NCBI RefSeq assembly: GCF_003202755.1
Contig: NZ_QGLK01000001.1
Location: 806,001 to 870,000 of the forward strand
Source of the DNA: Bifidobacterium asteroides
GTDB taxonomy: Bacteria > Actinomycetota > Actinomycetes > Actinomycetales > Bifidobacteriaceae
Direction: 5' to 3'
DNA length: 64,000 bases
The notes beneath the pieces are model-generated. The model saw only the letters and a list, made by a program, of their open reading frames with translations. It was not told the origin of the DNA and did no database searches. A program made the translations under genes and the position numbers. Below are positions 48,755 through 57,744 of this stretch, one piece after another. Position 1 is the stretch's first letter. The number at the start of each line of letters is the position of its first letter.

Positions 48755-49987
48755 ATGGAAGACATGGGTCTGGATACACCTGACATGAAGGAACTGCTGG
48801 AGCCGAGTCTGCCTATCCAATACGGGGACCAGGCGGGGGACAATCATGTTGGCGGACCTCGGCATCTGTCTGCCGTCCTGCCCGCCCTGAGCGCATGCCT
48901 GGGAGTGCCTGTGGCCACCGACGTGCATCCGTCTGCAAAGGCCCTCCAGGAGGCCCTGGAACTGCCTGATGCCCGGTCGGTTGTCGTCGTCCTAGTGGAT
49001 GGGCTGGGATTCTGGAACCTGGTCAGCCGTCAGGGCCATGTGCCCTACCTGCGCTCGCTGCTGTCCGAACCCATCAATCAGCGTCCCCTCTACACCAGTC
49101 TGCCCTCGACCACTGTGGCGGCTATGGGGGTATTCGGCACCGGAACCAGCCCTGGGCTGACCGGCATGACCGGCTATACCCAGCTGAACCCCGACACCGG
49201 CCAGCTTGGCCAGATGATCCAGTTCAGAGGGGCCCAGGACCCCGAACGTCTGCAACGCCGTCCAACTGTCTTCGAGACCCTCCAGGCGCAGGGGGTCAGG
49301 GTGACCTCTTCGGGCTTGCCGCGTTTTCGTGACTCAGCCCTGACCCGTGCGGCTCTGCGCGGCGGGGAGTACCTGGCCCACAACCACTCCCGCCAGCGCC
49401 TTCTGGCCGCCTGTGAGGCTGCCCGCCAGCCGGGGCTGACCTACCTCTACATCCGCGATGTGGACAAGGTGGGCCACCACAGCGGTTGGGAGGGCGAAGA
49501 ATGGGTGGCCGCTCTCGAAGTGACCGATGCACAGCTGGCCGAACTTCATCGCCGCCTGCCAGCCGGGACTTTGACAGTGATCGTAGCCGATCACGGCATG
49601 GTCGAAACTGATCCGGATCAGCGCATTGACATCGCCCAGGACCCGGAGCTGAATCGGGATGTGCGACTGGTGGGCGGCGAGCCCAGGGCGGTCATGCTCT
49701 ATCTGGACCAGGGGGCGGATTCTCGGGTCGTGGCCGCCCGTTGGCAGGAGCGACTGGGGGAGCGGGCCTGGGTGATGACCCGGGACCAGGCCATCGAACA
49801 GGGAATCTTTGGCCCTGTGGACGCTCGGATTCGCCCCATGATCGGCGACCTTCTGGTTCTGGCCGGTGACCGGGTCACTCTGGTGAATTCGGCCGATCAG
49901 ACTGATGCGGCGACCAGGCTGCCTGGCGTCCACGGCTCTTGGACCCGTTTGGAGACGCAGATTCCCTGCCTAATCGATCTGGTCTGA
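48755..49987 (+). CDS. Alkaline phosphatase family / type I phosphodiesterase-nucleotide pyrophosphatase protein
   Basis: A 410-residue metal-dependent hydrolase. The first metal Asp is in VVLVDGLGFWNL, the nucleophile Thr in PSTTVAAMGVFGTG, further metal ligands are in YIRDVDKVGHHSG (Asp, His) and VADHGM (Asp, His). No signal peptide is seen. It sits beside sepH, DUF4193 and dut, a conserved actinobacterial neighbourhood. ATG 48755 or 48764 could be the start. The substrate, possibly a nucleotide sugar or phosphodiester, is unknown. Confidence 0.87.
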   Translation: MEDMGLDTPDMKELLEPSLPIQYGDQAGDNHVGGPRHLSAVLPALSACLGVPVATDVHPSAKALQEALELPDARSVVVVLVDGLGFWNLVSRQGHVPYLRSLLSEPINQRPLYTSLPSTTVAAMGVFGTGTSPGLTGMTGYTQLNPDTGQLGQMIQFRGAQDPERLQRRPTVFETLQAQGVRVTSSGLPRFRDSALTRAALRGGEYLAHNHSRQRLLAACEAARQPGLTYLYIRDVDKVGHHSGWEGEEWVAALEVTDAQLAELHRRLPAGTLTVIVADHGMVETDPDQRIDIAQDPELNRDVRLVGGEPRAVMLYLDQGADSRVVAARWQERLGERAWVMTRDQAIEQGIFGPVDARIRPMIGDLLVLAGDRVTLVNSADQTDAATRLPGVHGSWTRLETQIPCLIDLV

Positions 49988-50009
49988 CCGCCTGGGATAA
50001 AGTGCTCAG

Positions 50010-51095
50010 CTACTTACCGAAGAGGATCTCGTCCCAACTGGGTACGGCCGACCGTCCGGAGTGCTTTTTGGCCCGTTTGCTGCGGCGACCCTCCTTGGGC
50101 TCGTCCTCCTGATCGTCCTGACTGGCATCATCGCTTTGATCCGGCTGCTGAAGCTGCTCCTGGTCAGCTTGGCTCTGTCCATGGTTCTGAACGGGCAAAA
50201 CCATAGTGGACTCGGTGTCCCTGATTGGGGGATGCTCGGCCGTGTCAGGGTCCTCTGTCAGCTCGGCACGGGGGTGGTTGAGCTCTCGTTCGGTTGTCCG
50301 CTCCTGGCCTTCCTTGGGTTTGCCATAGAGCCAGGCCGTGAGCGCCGCCTGACGCTCACCATTTTCCTGGTCGCCCGTTTCACGGTCATCTTCCTCGTCT
50401 TCGATTTTGGCAAAGGTATCGTCCTGGGTTGGAGGGCGCCTGTCGGTCTGGTCGTCGATCTCTTCGGCGCGACCCTGGTCCCAGGCGGGCCGCTCCTGTC
50501 CATGGTCGTCTGCGGAATCGTCCAGCAGCATCCTGGCCGCCCCATTCAGGCAGGTCACGGTGTTGTCATGCATGTTCCAGGCCCAGTGGGCGTTGAAGAT
50601 CCGCTTGTCCAAGGTAAACACCCCGTTGATATTCCAAGGTTCGTACCCTCGCCTGGTGGCCTGCCAGGAAACCTGTGCCAGACTGACCCCCGCACGGGCC
50701 AGTACTTTGCCTATCAGTTCCTGGTAGTTACGCCCGCCTGACCCCTTGGGCGCTGGCATGGTCAGGAACTGCTCGATGGCGTACTTCTTCTCGGTCTCCA
50801 CCGGAGCCGCGAAACGCCGTACTAGCGCTTCGTTGACAGCGTATTGCTGTGCCACCTGCTCGGGGCGGGCGCCGGCGCGCACAGCCGCCTGAATGGCAGA
50901 GACAGGCAGTGGCTTGGACTTGCCAGTTTGGGGGTCCACGTCCTCTTCTTCCCTGACCTGCTTGGCCTCAAGAATGGCGCGATCAAGCGCATCGTCGACC
51001 TTTACGGCGAAGTGCCGGTGGTCACAGACGAAGACCAGATCGCCCCTGTCGTCGACATGGTCAAAGCTGGCCATCCTGGTCCCATTCTCAGACAT
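50010..51095 (-). CDS. sepH: Septation protein SepH (DUF3071)
   Basis: An FtsZ-binding regulator of Z-ring formation, about 361 residues. The N-terminal 120 residues are the DUF3071 domain. They contain a helix-turn-helix-like segment (LPVSAIQAAVRAGARPEQVAQQYAVNEALVRRFAAPVETEKKYAIEQFL) followed by a second conserved block with TRRGYEPWNING and FTLDKRIFNAHWAWNM. The C-terminal 180 residues are Asp/Glu/Gln-rich disordered sequence ending in a basic patch and VPSWDEILFGK, a conserved tail. Divergent from DUF4193-dut and convergent with the phosphodiesterase gene. Confidence 0.92.
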   Translation of the reverse strand: MSENGTRMASFDHVDDRGDLVFVCDHRHFAVKVDDALDRAILEAKQVREEEDVDPQTGKSKPLPVSAIQAAVRAGARPEQVAQQYAVNEALVRRFAAPVETEKKYAIEQFLTMPAPKGSGGRNYQELIGKVLARAGVSLAQVSWQATRRGYEPWNINGVFTLDKRIFNAHWAWNMHDNTVTCLNGAARMLLDDSADDHGQERPAWDQGRAEEIDDQTDRRPPTQDDTFAKIEDEEDDRETGDQENGERQAALTAWLYGKPKEGQERTTERELNHPRAELTEDPDTAEHPPIRDTESTMVLPVQNHGQSQADQEQLQQPDQSDDASQDDQEDEPKEGRRSKRAKKHSGRSAVPSWDEILFGK

Positions 51096-51262
51096 GCACG
51101 CCCCTATCCTCTTACGGTTCCTTTACACGGCCTCAGGTATTTCCATTGTGCCCTACGGTTGGTATTTTACGTGCTTTTGAAATCGTGTATCCTATGCGCA
51201 GTACATATCGTGTGAAATGACCGGTATACGAGGTGGCTGGTCGAACAAGGAAAGGGTACACG

Positions 51263-51556
51263 ATGGCACAGGATTACGATACCCCGCGAGACAAGGACGA
51301 AGACGAGGAATCCCTGCAGGAGCTTGGCAAAAGCGGCCAGGATGCCGGGGCTGACCTGGACGATGACGAGAACGCCATCGCCGAGGACTACGAGCTGCCT
51401 GGCGCGGACCTGAGCAATGAGGACTCTTCGGTGACTGTCATCCCCATGCAGGGCGATGAATTCATCTGCTCTAACTGCTTCCTGGTCAAGCACCGGAGCC
51501 AGCTGGCCTACACAACCCCCGACGGCAAGCCCGTCTGCAAGGAATGCGCCGCCTGA
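51263..51556 (+). CDS. DUF4193 zinc-ribbon protein
   Basis: A 97-residue acidic protein. It begins MAQDYDTPRDKDEDE, contains ELPGADLS, and ends with a zinc-ribbon: CSNCFLVKHRSQLAYTTPDGKPVCKECAA (two CxxC pairs). This pattern matches DUF4193, widespread in actinobacteria. ATG 51263 is preceded by AAGGAAAGGG. Its TGA overlaps the dut start (TGATG), so the two are coupled. Function unknown. Confidence 0.92.
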   Translation: MAQDYDTPRDKDEDEESLQELGKSGQDAGADLDDDENAIAEDYELPGADLSNEDSSVTVIPMQGDEFICSNCFLVKHRSQLAYTTPDGKPVCKECAA

Positions 51557-52020
51557 TGGCCTATGACGAGTCCTACAACGAGCCCGAAACGGTCGAGGTC
51601 CTGTTCAAGTCCTTGGATGGGGCCGACGTACCCGAATACGCCATGCCTGGCGATGCCGGGGCCGATCTGCGAGCCAGGGTGGCTGTGGATCTGGCCCCCT
51701 TCCAGCGGGCGCTGGTTCCCACGGGAGTGGCCTTGGCCCTGCCCAACGGGTACGTCGGCCTGGTTCATCCTCGCTCGGGACTGGCAGTAAAAATGGGGGT
51801 GACCGTGCTCAACGCGCCCGGGACCATCGATTCAGGGTATCGGGGTGAGATCAAGGTGCCGTTGATCAACTTGGATCCGCATGAATCGGTCCACTTCGAA
51901 CCGGGAGAGCGCATCGCCCAATTGGTCATCCAGCGCTACGTGCAGGCCCGCTTTGTGCCCGCCGAACGCCTGCCTGGCTCGGTGCGTTCAGATGGCGGAT
52001 TCGGCTCGACTGGCCGCTAA
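51556..52020 (+). CDS. dut: Deoxyuridine 5'-triphosphate nucleotidohydrolase (dUTPase)
   Basis: Hydrolyses dUTP to dUMP, keeping uracil out of DNA and feeding dTMP synthesis. About 154 residues, trimeric type. Motif 1 PGDAGADLRA, motif 2 PRSGLAVKMGV, motif 3 NAPGTIDSGYRGEIKVPLIN, motif 4 GERIAQLVIQ and motif 5 RSDGGFGSTGR are all present. ATG 51556 overlaps the DUF4193 stop by one base. ATG 51544 is possible but lies within the upstream gene without better support. Confidence 0.96.
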   Translation: MAYDESYNEPETVEVLFKSLDGADVPEYAMPGDAGADLRARVAVDLAPFQRALVPTGVALALPNGYVGLVHPRSGLAVKMGVTVLNAPGTIDSGYRGEIKVPLINLDPHESVHFEPGERIAQLVIQRYVQARFVPAERLPGSVRSDGGFGSTGR

Positions 52021-52103
52021 AGCACTTTTCGGACACGGGCGGTCTGAATGGGCCAGGCGCAAGTGTAGGATTGGTGCATTATATCGGGATATTGGAGGCT
52101 TGA

Positions 52104-54464
52104 ATGGTCACTCAGGAGGGCAGCGTCTGCAGCAATGATGTCGGCGACCAGGCCCCTTCTGGCCTGTCCTCCAGAGCCCTGGGGTGCGAGGTCAGCGACG
52201 ATCCGCTCAACCCCCTGATGCCCATCTGGGAGATCTGCACCGCCCATCATCCCGGCGAGGATCTGTCCATGCTCCAGCGCGCCTACGACCGGGCCGTGGT
52301 CCAGCATGCCGACCAGAGGCGCAAGTCCGGCGAGCCCTACATTATCCATCCACTGGCTGTGGCACAGATTCTGGCCGACCTGGGCATGGGGCCCACTGTG
52401 GTCTCGGCCGGTCTGCTGCACGACACCGTGGAGGACACCGATTACACCCTGGAGCAGTGCCGGGACGAGTTCGGCGACACGGTTGCCGGCCTGGTGGACG
52501 GGGTCACCAAGATATCCAAGATGGACTACGGCGATTCGGCCCAGGCCGAGACCATCCGCAAGATGATTGTGGCCATGAGCCGGGATGTGCGCGTCCTGGT
52601 GGTCAAGCTGGCCGACCGGGTCCACAACGCCCGAACATGGCGCTATGTCAAGGCTGCATCAGCCCAGCGCAAGGCCCGTGAGACCCTGGACGTCTATGCA
52701 CCCCTTGCCAACCGGTTGGGCATGAACGCCATCAAGACCGAGCTGGAAGAGCTCAGCTTCAAGACCCTCTATCCTAAGATCTACAACGAGATCGTAGTGC
52801 TGGTCTCCCGCAGGGCCGGCCAGCGGGAGGTCTACCTGCAGCAGATCCTGGACGAGATCCACGAGGATCTGGACGCCCAAGGCATCAAGGCTCAGGTGAC
52901 CGGACGGCCTAAGGACTACTTCAGCATTTACCAGAAGATGATTGTGCGCGGGCACGATTTCGCCAACATCTATGATCTTGTCGGGGTGCGCATCATCGTG
53001 GACACCATTCGCGACTGCTATGCGGCCTTAGGTGCCGTCCATGCCCGGTGGAGCCCGGTGCCTGGGCGGTTCAAGGACTACATTGCCATGCCCAAGACCA
53101 ATCGCTACCAGTCCCTGCATACCACGGTGGTGGGCCCGGGCGGCAAGCCAGTCGAGATTCAGATCCGCACCTGGCAGATGCATCGCCGCGCAGAGTTCGG
53201 CATCGCCGCCCACTGGAAGTACAAGGAGAACGGTTCTGCCGGCCGTGAGCTCTCCCAACCCGATAAGTCCGATGTCAAGCGTGAGCGCCAGGAGGGAGAG
53301 CTGAGCCAGGAAGACAATCTGACTTGGATCCAGCAGCTGGCTGACTGGACCAGCGAGACTCCGGACTCCAACGAGTTCTTGGGTTCCCTGAAGGACGATC
53401 TGGGCGCGGCCGAGGTCTATGTGTTCACGCCCAAAGGCAAGATCATCTCCCTGCCGGCCGATTCCACGCCCGTGGACTTCGCCTATGCCGTCCACACCGA
53501 GGTGGGCCACAGAACCATGGGCGCGCGTGTTAATGGCCGTCTGGTCCCTCTGGATACCAAGCTGCGCAACGGGGACACGGTGGAGATCCTGACCAGCAAG
53601 TCGGACACCGATGGGCCCTCGCGCGACTGGCTCAGCTTCGCCAAGAGCCCTCGCGCCCGTAGCAAGATCCGTCAGTGGTTCAGCAAAGAACGCCGTTCGG
53701 AGACTATCGAAGAGGGTAAGGACGAGCTGATCCGCGCCATGCGCAAGCGGAACCTTCCCGTGGCCACCCTGCTGACGCCCGAAGCCATGGTGGGGGCCGC
53801 CGACGAGCTCAACTATCCCAATGAGAAGGCGGTCTACGCAGCCATTGGTGACGGACAGGTATCCACCCAAAACGTGATTTCGCGGTTGGTCCATGACGCT
53901 GGTCGGTCGGCCCTTGAGGACGAGGTGGAGCAGGAGGCCATTCCCCTGCAGCGGGTCACCAAATCCAGTCGGCCGGAGACCTCCCAAGGGATCTCGGTCA
54001 AGGGCGTGGATGATGTCTGGGTCAAGCTGGCACGCTGCTGCACCCCAGTACCTGGAGACCCCATCACCGGGTTCATCACCCGCAATCAGGGGGTCTCGGT
54101 TCATCGGTCCGACTGCCAGAACCTTCTGGACCTGCGTAAGAAGCAGCCCGAACGGATCATTGAGGTCTCCTGGACGGGTAAACAGGGCACCTTCATGGTC
54201 CAGATCCAGGTGGAGGCCCTGGACCGGCCCCATCTGCTCTCAGACATCACCCAGGTGCTGTCCGACCACGGCGTCAATATCCTGTCTGGCAGCCAGTCTA
54301 CCGGCCGGGACCGGGTGGCGGTCAGCCAGTTCGTCTTCGAGATGGGTGACCCCCAGCATCTGAACACGCTCTTATCGGCTGTCAGGAAGATAGACGGTGT
54401 CTTCGATGCTTACCGGCTGACCGGAGCCAAGGGCTCGACCAGTCCTCATATGCGGGCCATTTGA
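52104..54464 (+). CDS. relA: Bifunctional (p)ppGpp synthetase/hydrolase RelA/SpoT
   Basis: A long RSH protein, 786 residues. HD hydrolase domain with YIIHPLAVAQIL and LLHDTVEDTD (H106, D107); synthetase domain with VGVRIIVDTIRDCYAALG, MPKTNRYQSLHTTV and EIQIRTWQMHRRAEFGIAAHWKYKE; TGS domain VYVFTPKGKIISLPADSTPVDFAYAVHTEVGHRTMGARVNG; zinc-finger-like CCTPVPGD; C-terminal ACT domain. Both activities appear intact, so it makes alarmone on amino-acid starvation and removes it afterwards. ATG 52104 follows GGAGG. It complements the small alarmone synthetase at 13.5 kb. Confidence 0.95.
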   Translation: MVTQEGSVCSNDVGDQAPSGLSSRALGCEVSDDPLNPLMPIWEICTAHHPGEDLSMLQRAYDRAVVQHADQRRKSGEPYIIHPLAVAQILADLGMGPTVVSAGLLHDTVEDTDYTLEQCRDEFGDTVAGLVDGVTKISKMDYGDSAQAETIRKMIVAMSRDVRVLVVKLADRVHNARTWRYVKAASAQRKARETLDVYAPLANRLGMNAIKTELEELSFKTLYPKIYNEIVVLVSRRAGQREVYLQQILDEIHEDLDAQGIKAQVTGRPKDYFSIYQKMIVRGHDFANIYDLVGVRIIVDTIRDCYAALGAVHARWSPVPGRFKDYIAMPKTNRYQSLHTTVVGPGGKPVEIQIRTWQMHRRAEFGIAAHWKYKENGSAGRELSQPDKSDVKRERQEGELSQEDNLTWIQQLADWTSETPDSNEFLGSLKDDLGAAEVYVFTPKGKIISLPADSTPVDFAYAVHTEVGHRTMGARVNGRLVPLDTKLRNGDTVEILTSKSDTDGPSRDWLSFAKSPRARSKIRQWFSKERRSETIEEGKDELIRAMRKRNLPVATLLTPEAMVGAADELNYPNEKAVYAAIGDGQVSTQNVISRLVHDAGRSALEDEVEQEAIPLQRVTKSSRPETSQGISVKGVDDVWVKLARCCTPVPGDPITGFITRNQGVSVHRSDCQNLLDLRKKQPERIIEVSWTGKQGTFMVQIQVEALDRPHLLSDITQVLSDHGVNILSGSQSTGRDRVAVSQFVFEMGDPQHLNTLLSAVRKIDGVFDAYRLTGAKGSTSPHMRAI

Positions 54465-54614
54465 CCTTTCCCCCAACCACCACTATGTCAGCTTTTCCTT
54501 CATACACTGACGACGGCATGTTCCAACTGTTTTGTCGAAGCGATCACCTGCTTTCAGTTTTTGAAAATTCGCTGGACTAAAGTCTGATAGATGGTTATAA
54601 ACGGTGGTTATAGA

Positions 54615-54652
54615 AGGACCCCCGGTGGTCAATGACCTGGCCGGGGGTCTTA
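54615..54652. terminator. Terminator between relA and the DUF349 gene
   Basis: GACCCCCGG (54617) pairs with CCGGGGGTC (54641) and is followed by TTAGC. Both flanking genes converge on it. The roughly 130 bp before it hold no gene. Confidence 0.8.
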
Positions 54653-54672
54653 GCGGGAACAGCTGCAATCGA

Positions 54673-56235
54673 TCAGCGCACGGCGTTCATCCACTGTTCC
54701 TTAGTGGCCTTTTCGGCTTCCAGCTCCTGCCTCTTGGCCGGATCCTGCTCAGCGGCAATCCGCCGATTCAAGTCCTCAAGCTGGGCGGCCAGCTGCTGCT
54801 CGAAGCTGGAGACGCGGGCATCGGCCTCGGGGTCGGACTGGTTCCAGGCCGCATCTTCCACGGCCTTGATTTGCCGGTCCACGGCATCCATCCTGCCCTC
54901 GATTCGGCGCACGTCGTCACGGGGGACGAAACCAATGGCGTCCCATTCCTCCTGAATCTTGGCCAGCTCCTGCCGGGCTTGCTTGGCGGCCTTGGAGTCC
55001 TTGACGGGCAGCAAGGCCTCGGCCTTGGCCACCAGGGCCTCCTTCTTGGTCAGGTTCTCGCGCTCGTTGACCGAGGTCTTGTCCCGGTCGGCCTGACGGG
55101 CGTTGAAGAAGACATCCGCGGCCTGACGGAACCGAGCCCAGAGGGCGTCGTCATCCTGACGTCCTGCACGCCCGGCCTGCTTCCAGCGGTCCATGAGTTC
55201 GTTGAACTGATGGGAGGTGGGTCCCCAGTCGGTGGAGTCCTTGATCTGGTCGGCCTCGGCGATGATTTCTTCCTTGATCCGCTTGGTCTCGGACCGCTGG
55301 GCATCACGCTGCTGGGCCCACTTGCGGCGGGCCTGGTTGAAGGTGGTGCGGGCGGAGGAGAAACGCTTCCAGAGCGCGTCCGCGTCGGCTTTGTCAATGC
55401 GGATGGTGGTGCGCTGGTGGTGCTGCCACTGCTCGAAGAGGGAACGGAACTTGTCTGCTGTGGATCGCCAGTTGGTGGAGTCGCCCAGGGAGGCTGCCAG
55501 CTCTTCGGCCTTCTCCACAATGGCGGTCCGCTCCTTGATGGCCTTGGCCATAGCGTCCTTGCGTGCCTGTGCCAGTTCAGCCTTGCGAGTCTGCCCCTTT
55601 TCAGCCAGCTGCTCCAGTTGCGTGCGCAGGGCGGCAAGGTCGCCGACTGCTTCAGGCTGACTGGTCTCCTCCTTGAGTGAGGTTATGGATTCGTCAATCT
55701 CGTGGGCCTTGATCTTGGGACTGCGCAGTCTGGAGGCGAATAGGTTCAGCTTCTCCTTGAGGTCCAAGTATCGGCGGGCGTAAAGGTCCAGGGCCTCCTT
55801 GGCATCAGCATTGGGGAACTGGCCTACTTGACGCTCCTGATCACCCTCGCGGACGAAGACGTTGCCCTGCTCGTCCACCCGGCCGAAGGCTTCTGCCTTG
55901 TCGATCTCCTCTTGGCTGTAGGTGGGAGCGGCCGGGGCGGCCTTGACGTGAGGGGCCTTGTGGGCCAGAGCCGCGGGGGAGGGAACCGCCTTGGGCTTGG
56001 GCGCAGCAGGTGTAGCTACCGGCGCGGGCGCTTCAGCAGTTGCAGGCTGTGGCTCAGCCGGTACCTGTGCGCTCTGGGTTGGTGCATCCTCAGTAGATGC
56101 GGTCTGTCCGGGGGCAGCCTGTTCCTGCCCGGCTTCGGGCGTTGTCGCAGCGGCGACCTGGCCCTCCGCGTCCGCGGTGTGCTCCTCCTGTGGTGTCGAG
56201 GTGTTCTCGGGTGTGACGGCGGTGTTGTCGGCCAT
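54673..56235 (-). CDS. DUF349 domain-containing protein
   Basis: About 520 residues, mostly helical. A Pro/Ala/Thr/Gln-rich N-terminal 130 residues is followed by an introductory domain (FGRVDEQGNVFVREGDQERQVGQFP) and then three or four DUF349 repeats with the pattern W...(R)FR...(F) seen in STNWRSTADKFRSLFEQW, STDWGPTSHQFNELMDRWKQAG and DALWARFRQAADVFF, and a coiled-coil end (EQQLAAQLEDLNRRIAAEQDPAKRQELEAEK). AAGGAGC precedes ATG 56235. The repeats are known from many bacteria, but the function is not settled. Confidence 0.92.
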   Translation of the reverse strand: MADNTAVTPENTSTPQEEHTADAEGQVAAATTPEAGQEQAAPGQTASTEDAPTQSAQVPAEPQPATAEAPAPVATPAAPKPKAVPSPAALAHKAPHVKAAPAAPTYSQEEIDKAEAFGRVDEQGNVFVREGDQERQVGQFPNADAKEALDLYARRYLDLKEKLNLFASRLRSPKIKAHEIDESITSLKEETSQPEAVGDLAALRTQLEQLAEKGQTRKAELAQARKDAMAKAIKERTAIVEKAEELAASLGDSTNWRSTADKFRSLFEQWQHHQRTTIRIDKADADALWKRFSSARTTFNQARRKWAQQRDAQRSETKRIKEEIIAEADQIKDSTDWGPTSHQFNELMDRWKQAGRAGRQDDDALWARFRQAADVFFNARQADRDKTSVNERENLTKKEALVAKAEALLPVKDSKAAKQARQELAKIQEEWDAIGFVPRDDVRRIEGRMDAVDRQIKAVEDAAWNQSDPEADARVSSFEQQLAAQLEDLNRRIAAEQDPAKRQELEAEKATKEQWMNAVR

Positions 56236-56303
56236 GGCCAGCTCCTTAGGCTTGTGTGTTGGAGAGATCGCAAAATATGGCAATACCATTTTCCTTGACC
56301 TCC

Positions 56304-56319
56304 TATAGTATAGGTTCTT
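56304..56319 (+). promoter_or_regulatory. Likely promoter of hisS with (nearly) leaderless transcript
   Basis: TATAGT (56304-56309), overlapping TAGTAT, lies only 10 nt before ATG 56320, and no ribosome-binding site precedes the ATG. The mRNA would start a few bases before the codon or at it. No clear -35 is seen. Confidence 0.5.
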
Positions 56320-57705
56320 ATGGCAAAAGGCACATCTCTATCCGGTTTCCCAGAATGGCTTCCTTCGCAAAGAGTGGTGGAGCAGCGCATCATCGACACG
56401 CTCCGTAAGGTCTTCGAATTGAACGGTTACATCGGCATTGAGACCAGAGCTGTAGAAGAGGGCTCCAGCCTGCTCAAGAAGGGGGAGACCAGCAAGGAGA
56501 TCTACCTGCTCTCCCGACTGCAGGATCTGGGGCAGGAGAAGGATGTGCCAGTGGAGCGTCGGCTGGGCCTGCATTTTGACCTGACTGTGCCGCTGAGCCG
56601 TTATGTAGTGGAACACAGCAACGACTTGACCTTCCCCTTCAAGCGCTGGCAGATTCAGAAGGTCTGGCGGGGGGAGCGCCCTCAGGAGGGACGGTTCAGG
56701 GAGTTCGTCCAGGCTGATATTGATGTGATCGGCAACGGGGAGCTGCCCGACCACTATGAGGTCGAGGTACCCCTGGTCATGCTGAGCGCCCTGGAAGAGC
56801 TGCGGGCCTTTGGCCTGCCCAAGCCCACTGTGCACGCCAACAACCGCAAGCTTTCCGAGGGATTCTACCGGGGTCTGGGTCTGGAGGATGTCGAGGGCGT
56901 TCTACGTGAGATCGACAAGCTGGACAAGATCGGCTCTGATGAGGTGGCTAGCCTGCTGGTCAGTGAGTGCGGTGCCAATCAAGACCAGGCCAGGGCCTGC
57001 CTGGATCTGGCCGAGCTGACTGCCGACGATGGCAAGCAGCTGCGTCAGCGGTTCGACGCCCTGGTTGACAAGGTTGGCATTGACAAGCAGTCTCCTTCTT
57101 ATGCTCTGGCCATTGAGGGGCTGGAGACTCTGGCAATGATCATCGACGAGGCCGCCCGCATCCGGCCGGGCTCGGTCATCGCCGACCTGAAGATCGCCCG
57201 TGGGCTGGACTACTACACCGGCTCGGTCTACGAGACCTTCCTAGAGGGGGCGCAGTCCTTGGGCTCTATTTGCTCCGGCGGCCGTTACGACAACCTGGCC
57301 AGCCAGGGCAACCGCACTTATCCAGGCGTGGGGCTGTCCATTGGGCTTTCCCGTCTGCTCTCCTATCTGCTGGCCCAGGGGGTCCAGGCCTCAAGGGTCT
57401 CCCCGGCGGCGGTTATGGTCGCTGTCTGGGACGAGGAGGATCGCACCATCAGCAACCACATCGCCCAGGACCTGCGTGCCAAGGGGATCGCTGCTGATGT
57501 GTCACCCACTGCAGCCAAGATCGGCAAGCAGATCCGCTATGCCGACCACCTGGGCATTCCCTATGTTTGGTTCCCAGCCAAGGATGGCCAGCAGGAGGGC
57601 GACCAGGTCAAGAACATCATCACCGGCGAACAGATTCCGGCTGACCTGGTGTCGTGGACGCCGGATAGCCTGTATGCCCGGCAGAGTGTGGAATACCAGG
57701 CCTGA
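56320..57705 (+). CDS. hisS: Histidyl-tRNA synthetase
   Basis: Charges tRNA-His; class II, 461 residues. Motif 2 (RWQIQKVWRGERPQEGRFREF), histidine-binding ARGLDYYTGSVYETF, SGGRYDNLA and motif 3 (GVGLSIGLSRLLSYLL) are complete. The C-terminal anticodon-binding domain follows from about residue 360. ATG 56320 has no Shine-Dalgarno sequence but lies just after a -10-like box. aspS begins 39 nt after its stop, the usual hisS-aspS operon. Confidence 0.96.
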   Translation: MAKGTSLSGFPEWLPSQRVVEQRIIDTLRKVFELNGYIGIETRAVEEGSSLLKKGETSKEIYLLSRLQDLGQEKDVPVERRLGLHFDLTVPLSRYVVEHSNDLTFPFKRWQIQKVWRGERPQEGRFREFVQADIDVIGNGELPDHYEVEVPLVMLSALEELRAFGLPKPTVHANNRKLSEGFYRGLGLEDVEGVLREIDKLDKIGSDEVASLLVSECGANQDQARACLDLAELTADDGKQLRQRFDALVDKVGIDKQSPSYALAIEGLETLAMIIDEAARIRPGSVIADLKIARGLDYYTGSVYETFLEGAQSLGSICSGGRYDNLASQGNRTYPGVGLSIGLSRLLSYLLAQGVQASRVSPAAVMVAVWDEEDRTISNHIAQDLRAKGIAADVSPTAAKIGKQIRYADHLGIPYVWFPAKDGQQEGDQVKNIITGEQIPADLVSWTPDSLYARQSVEYQA

Positions 57706-57744
57706 CGCAGGGGCAGGCCGAGCATTATGGAGGTACAGGAGAGC

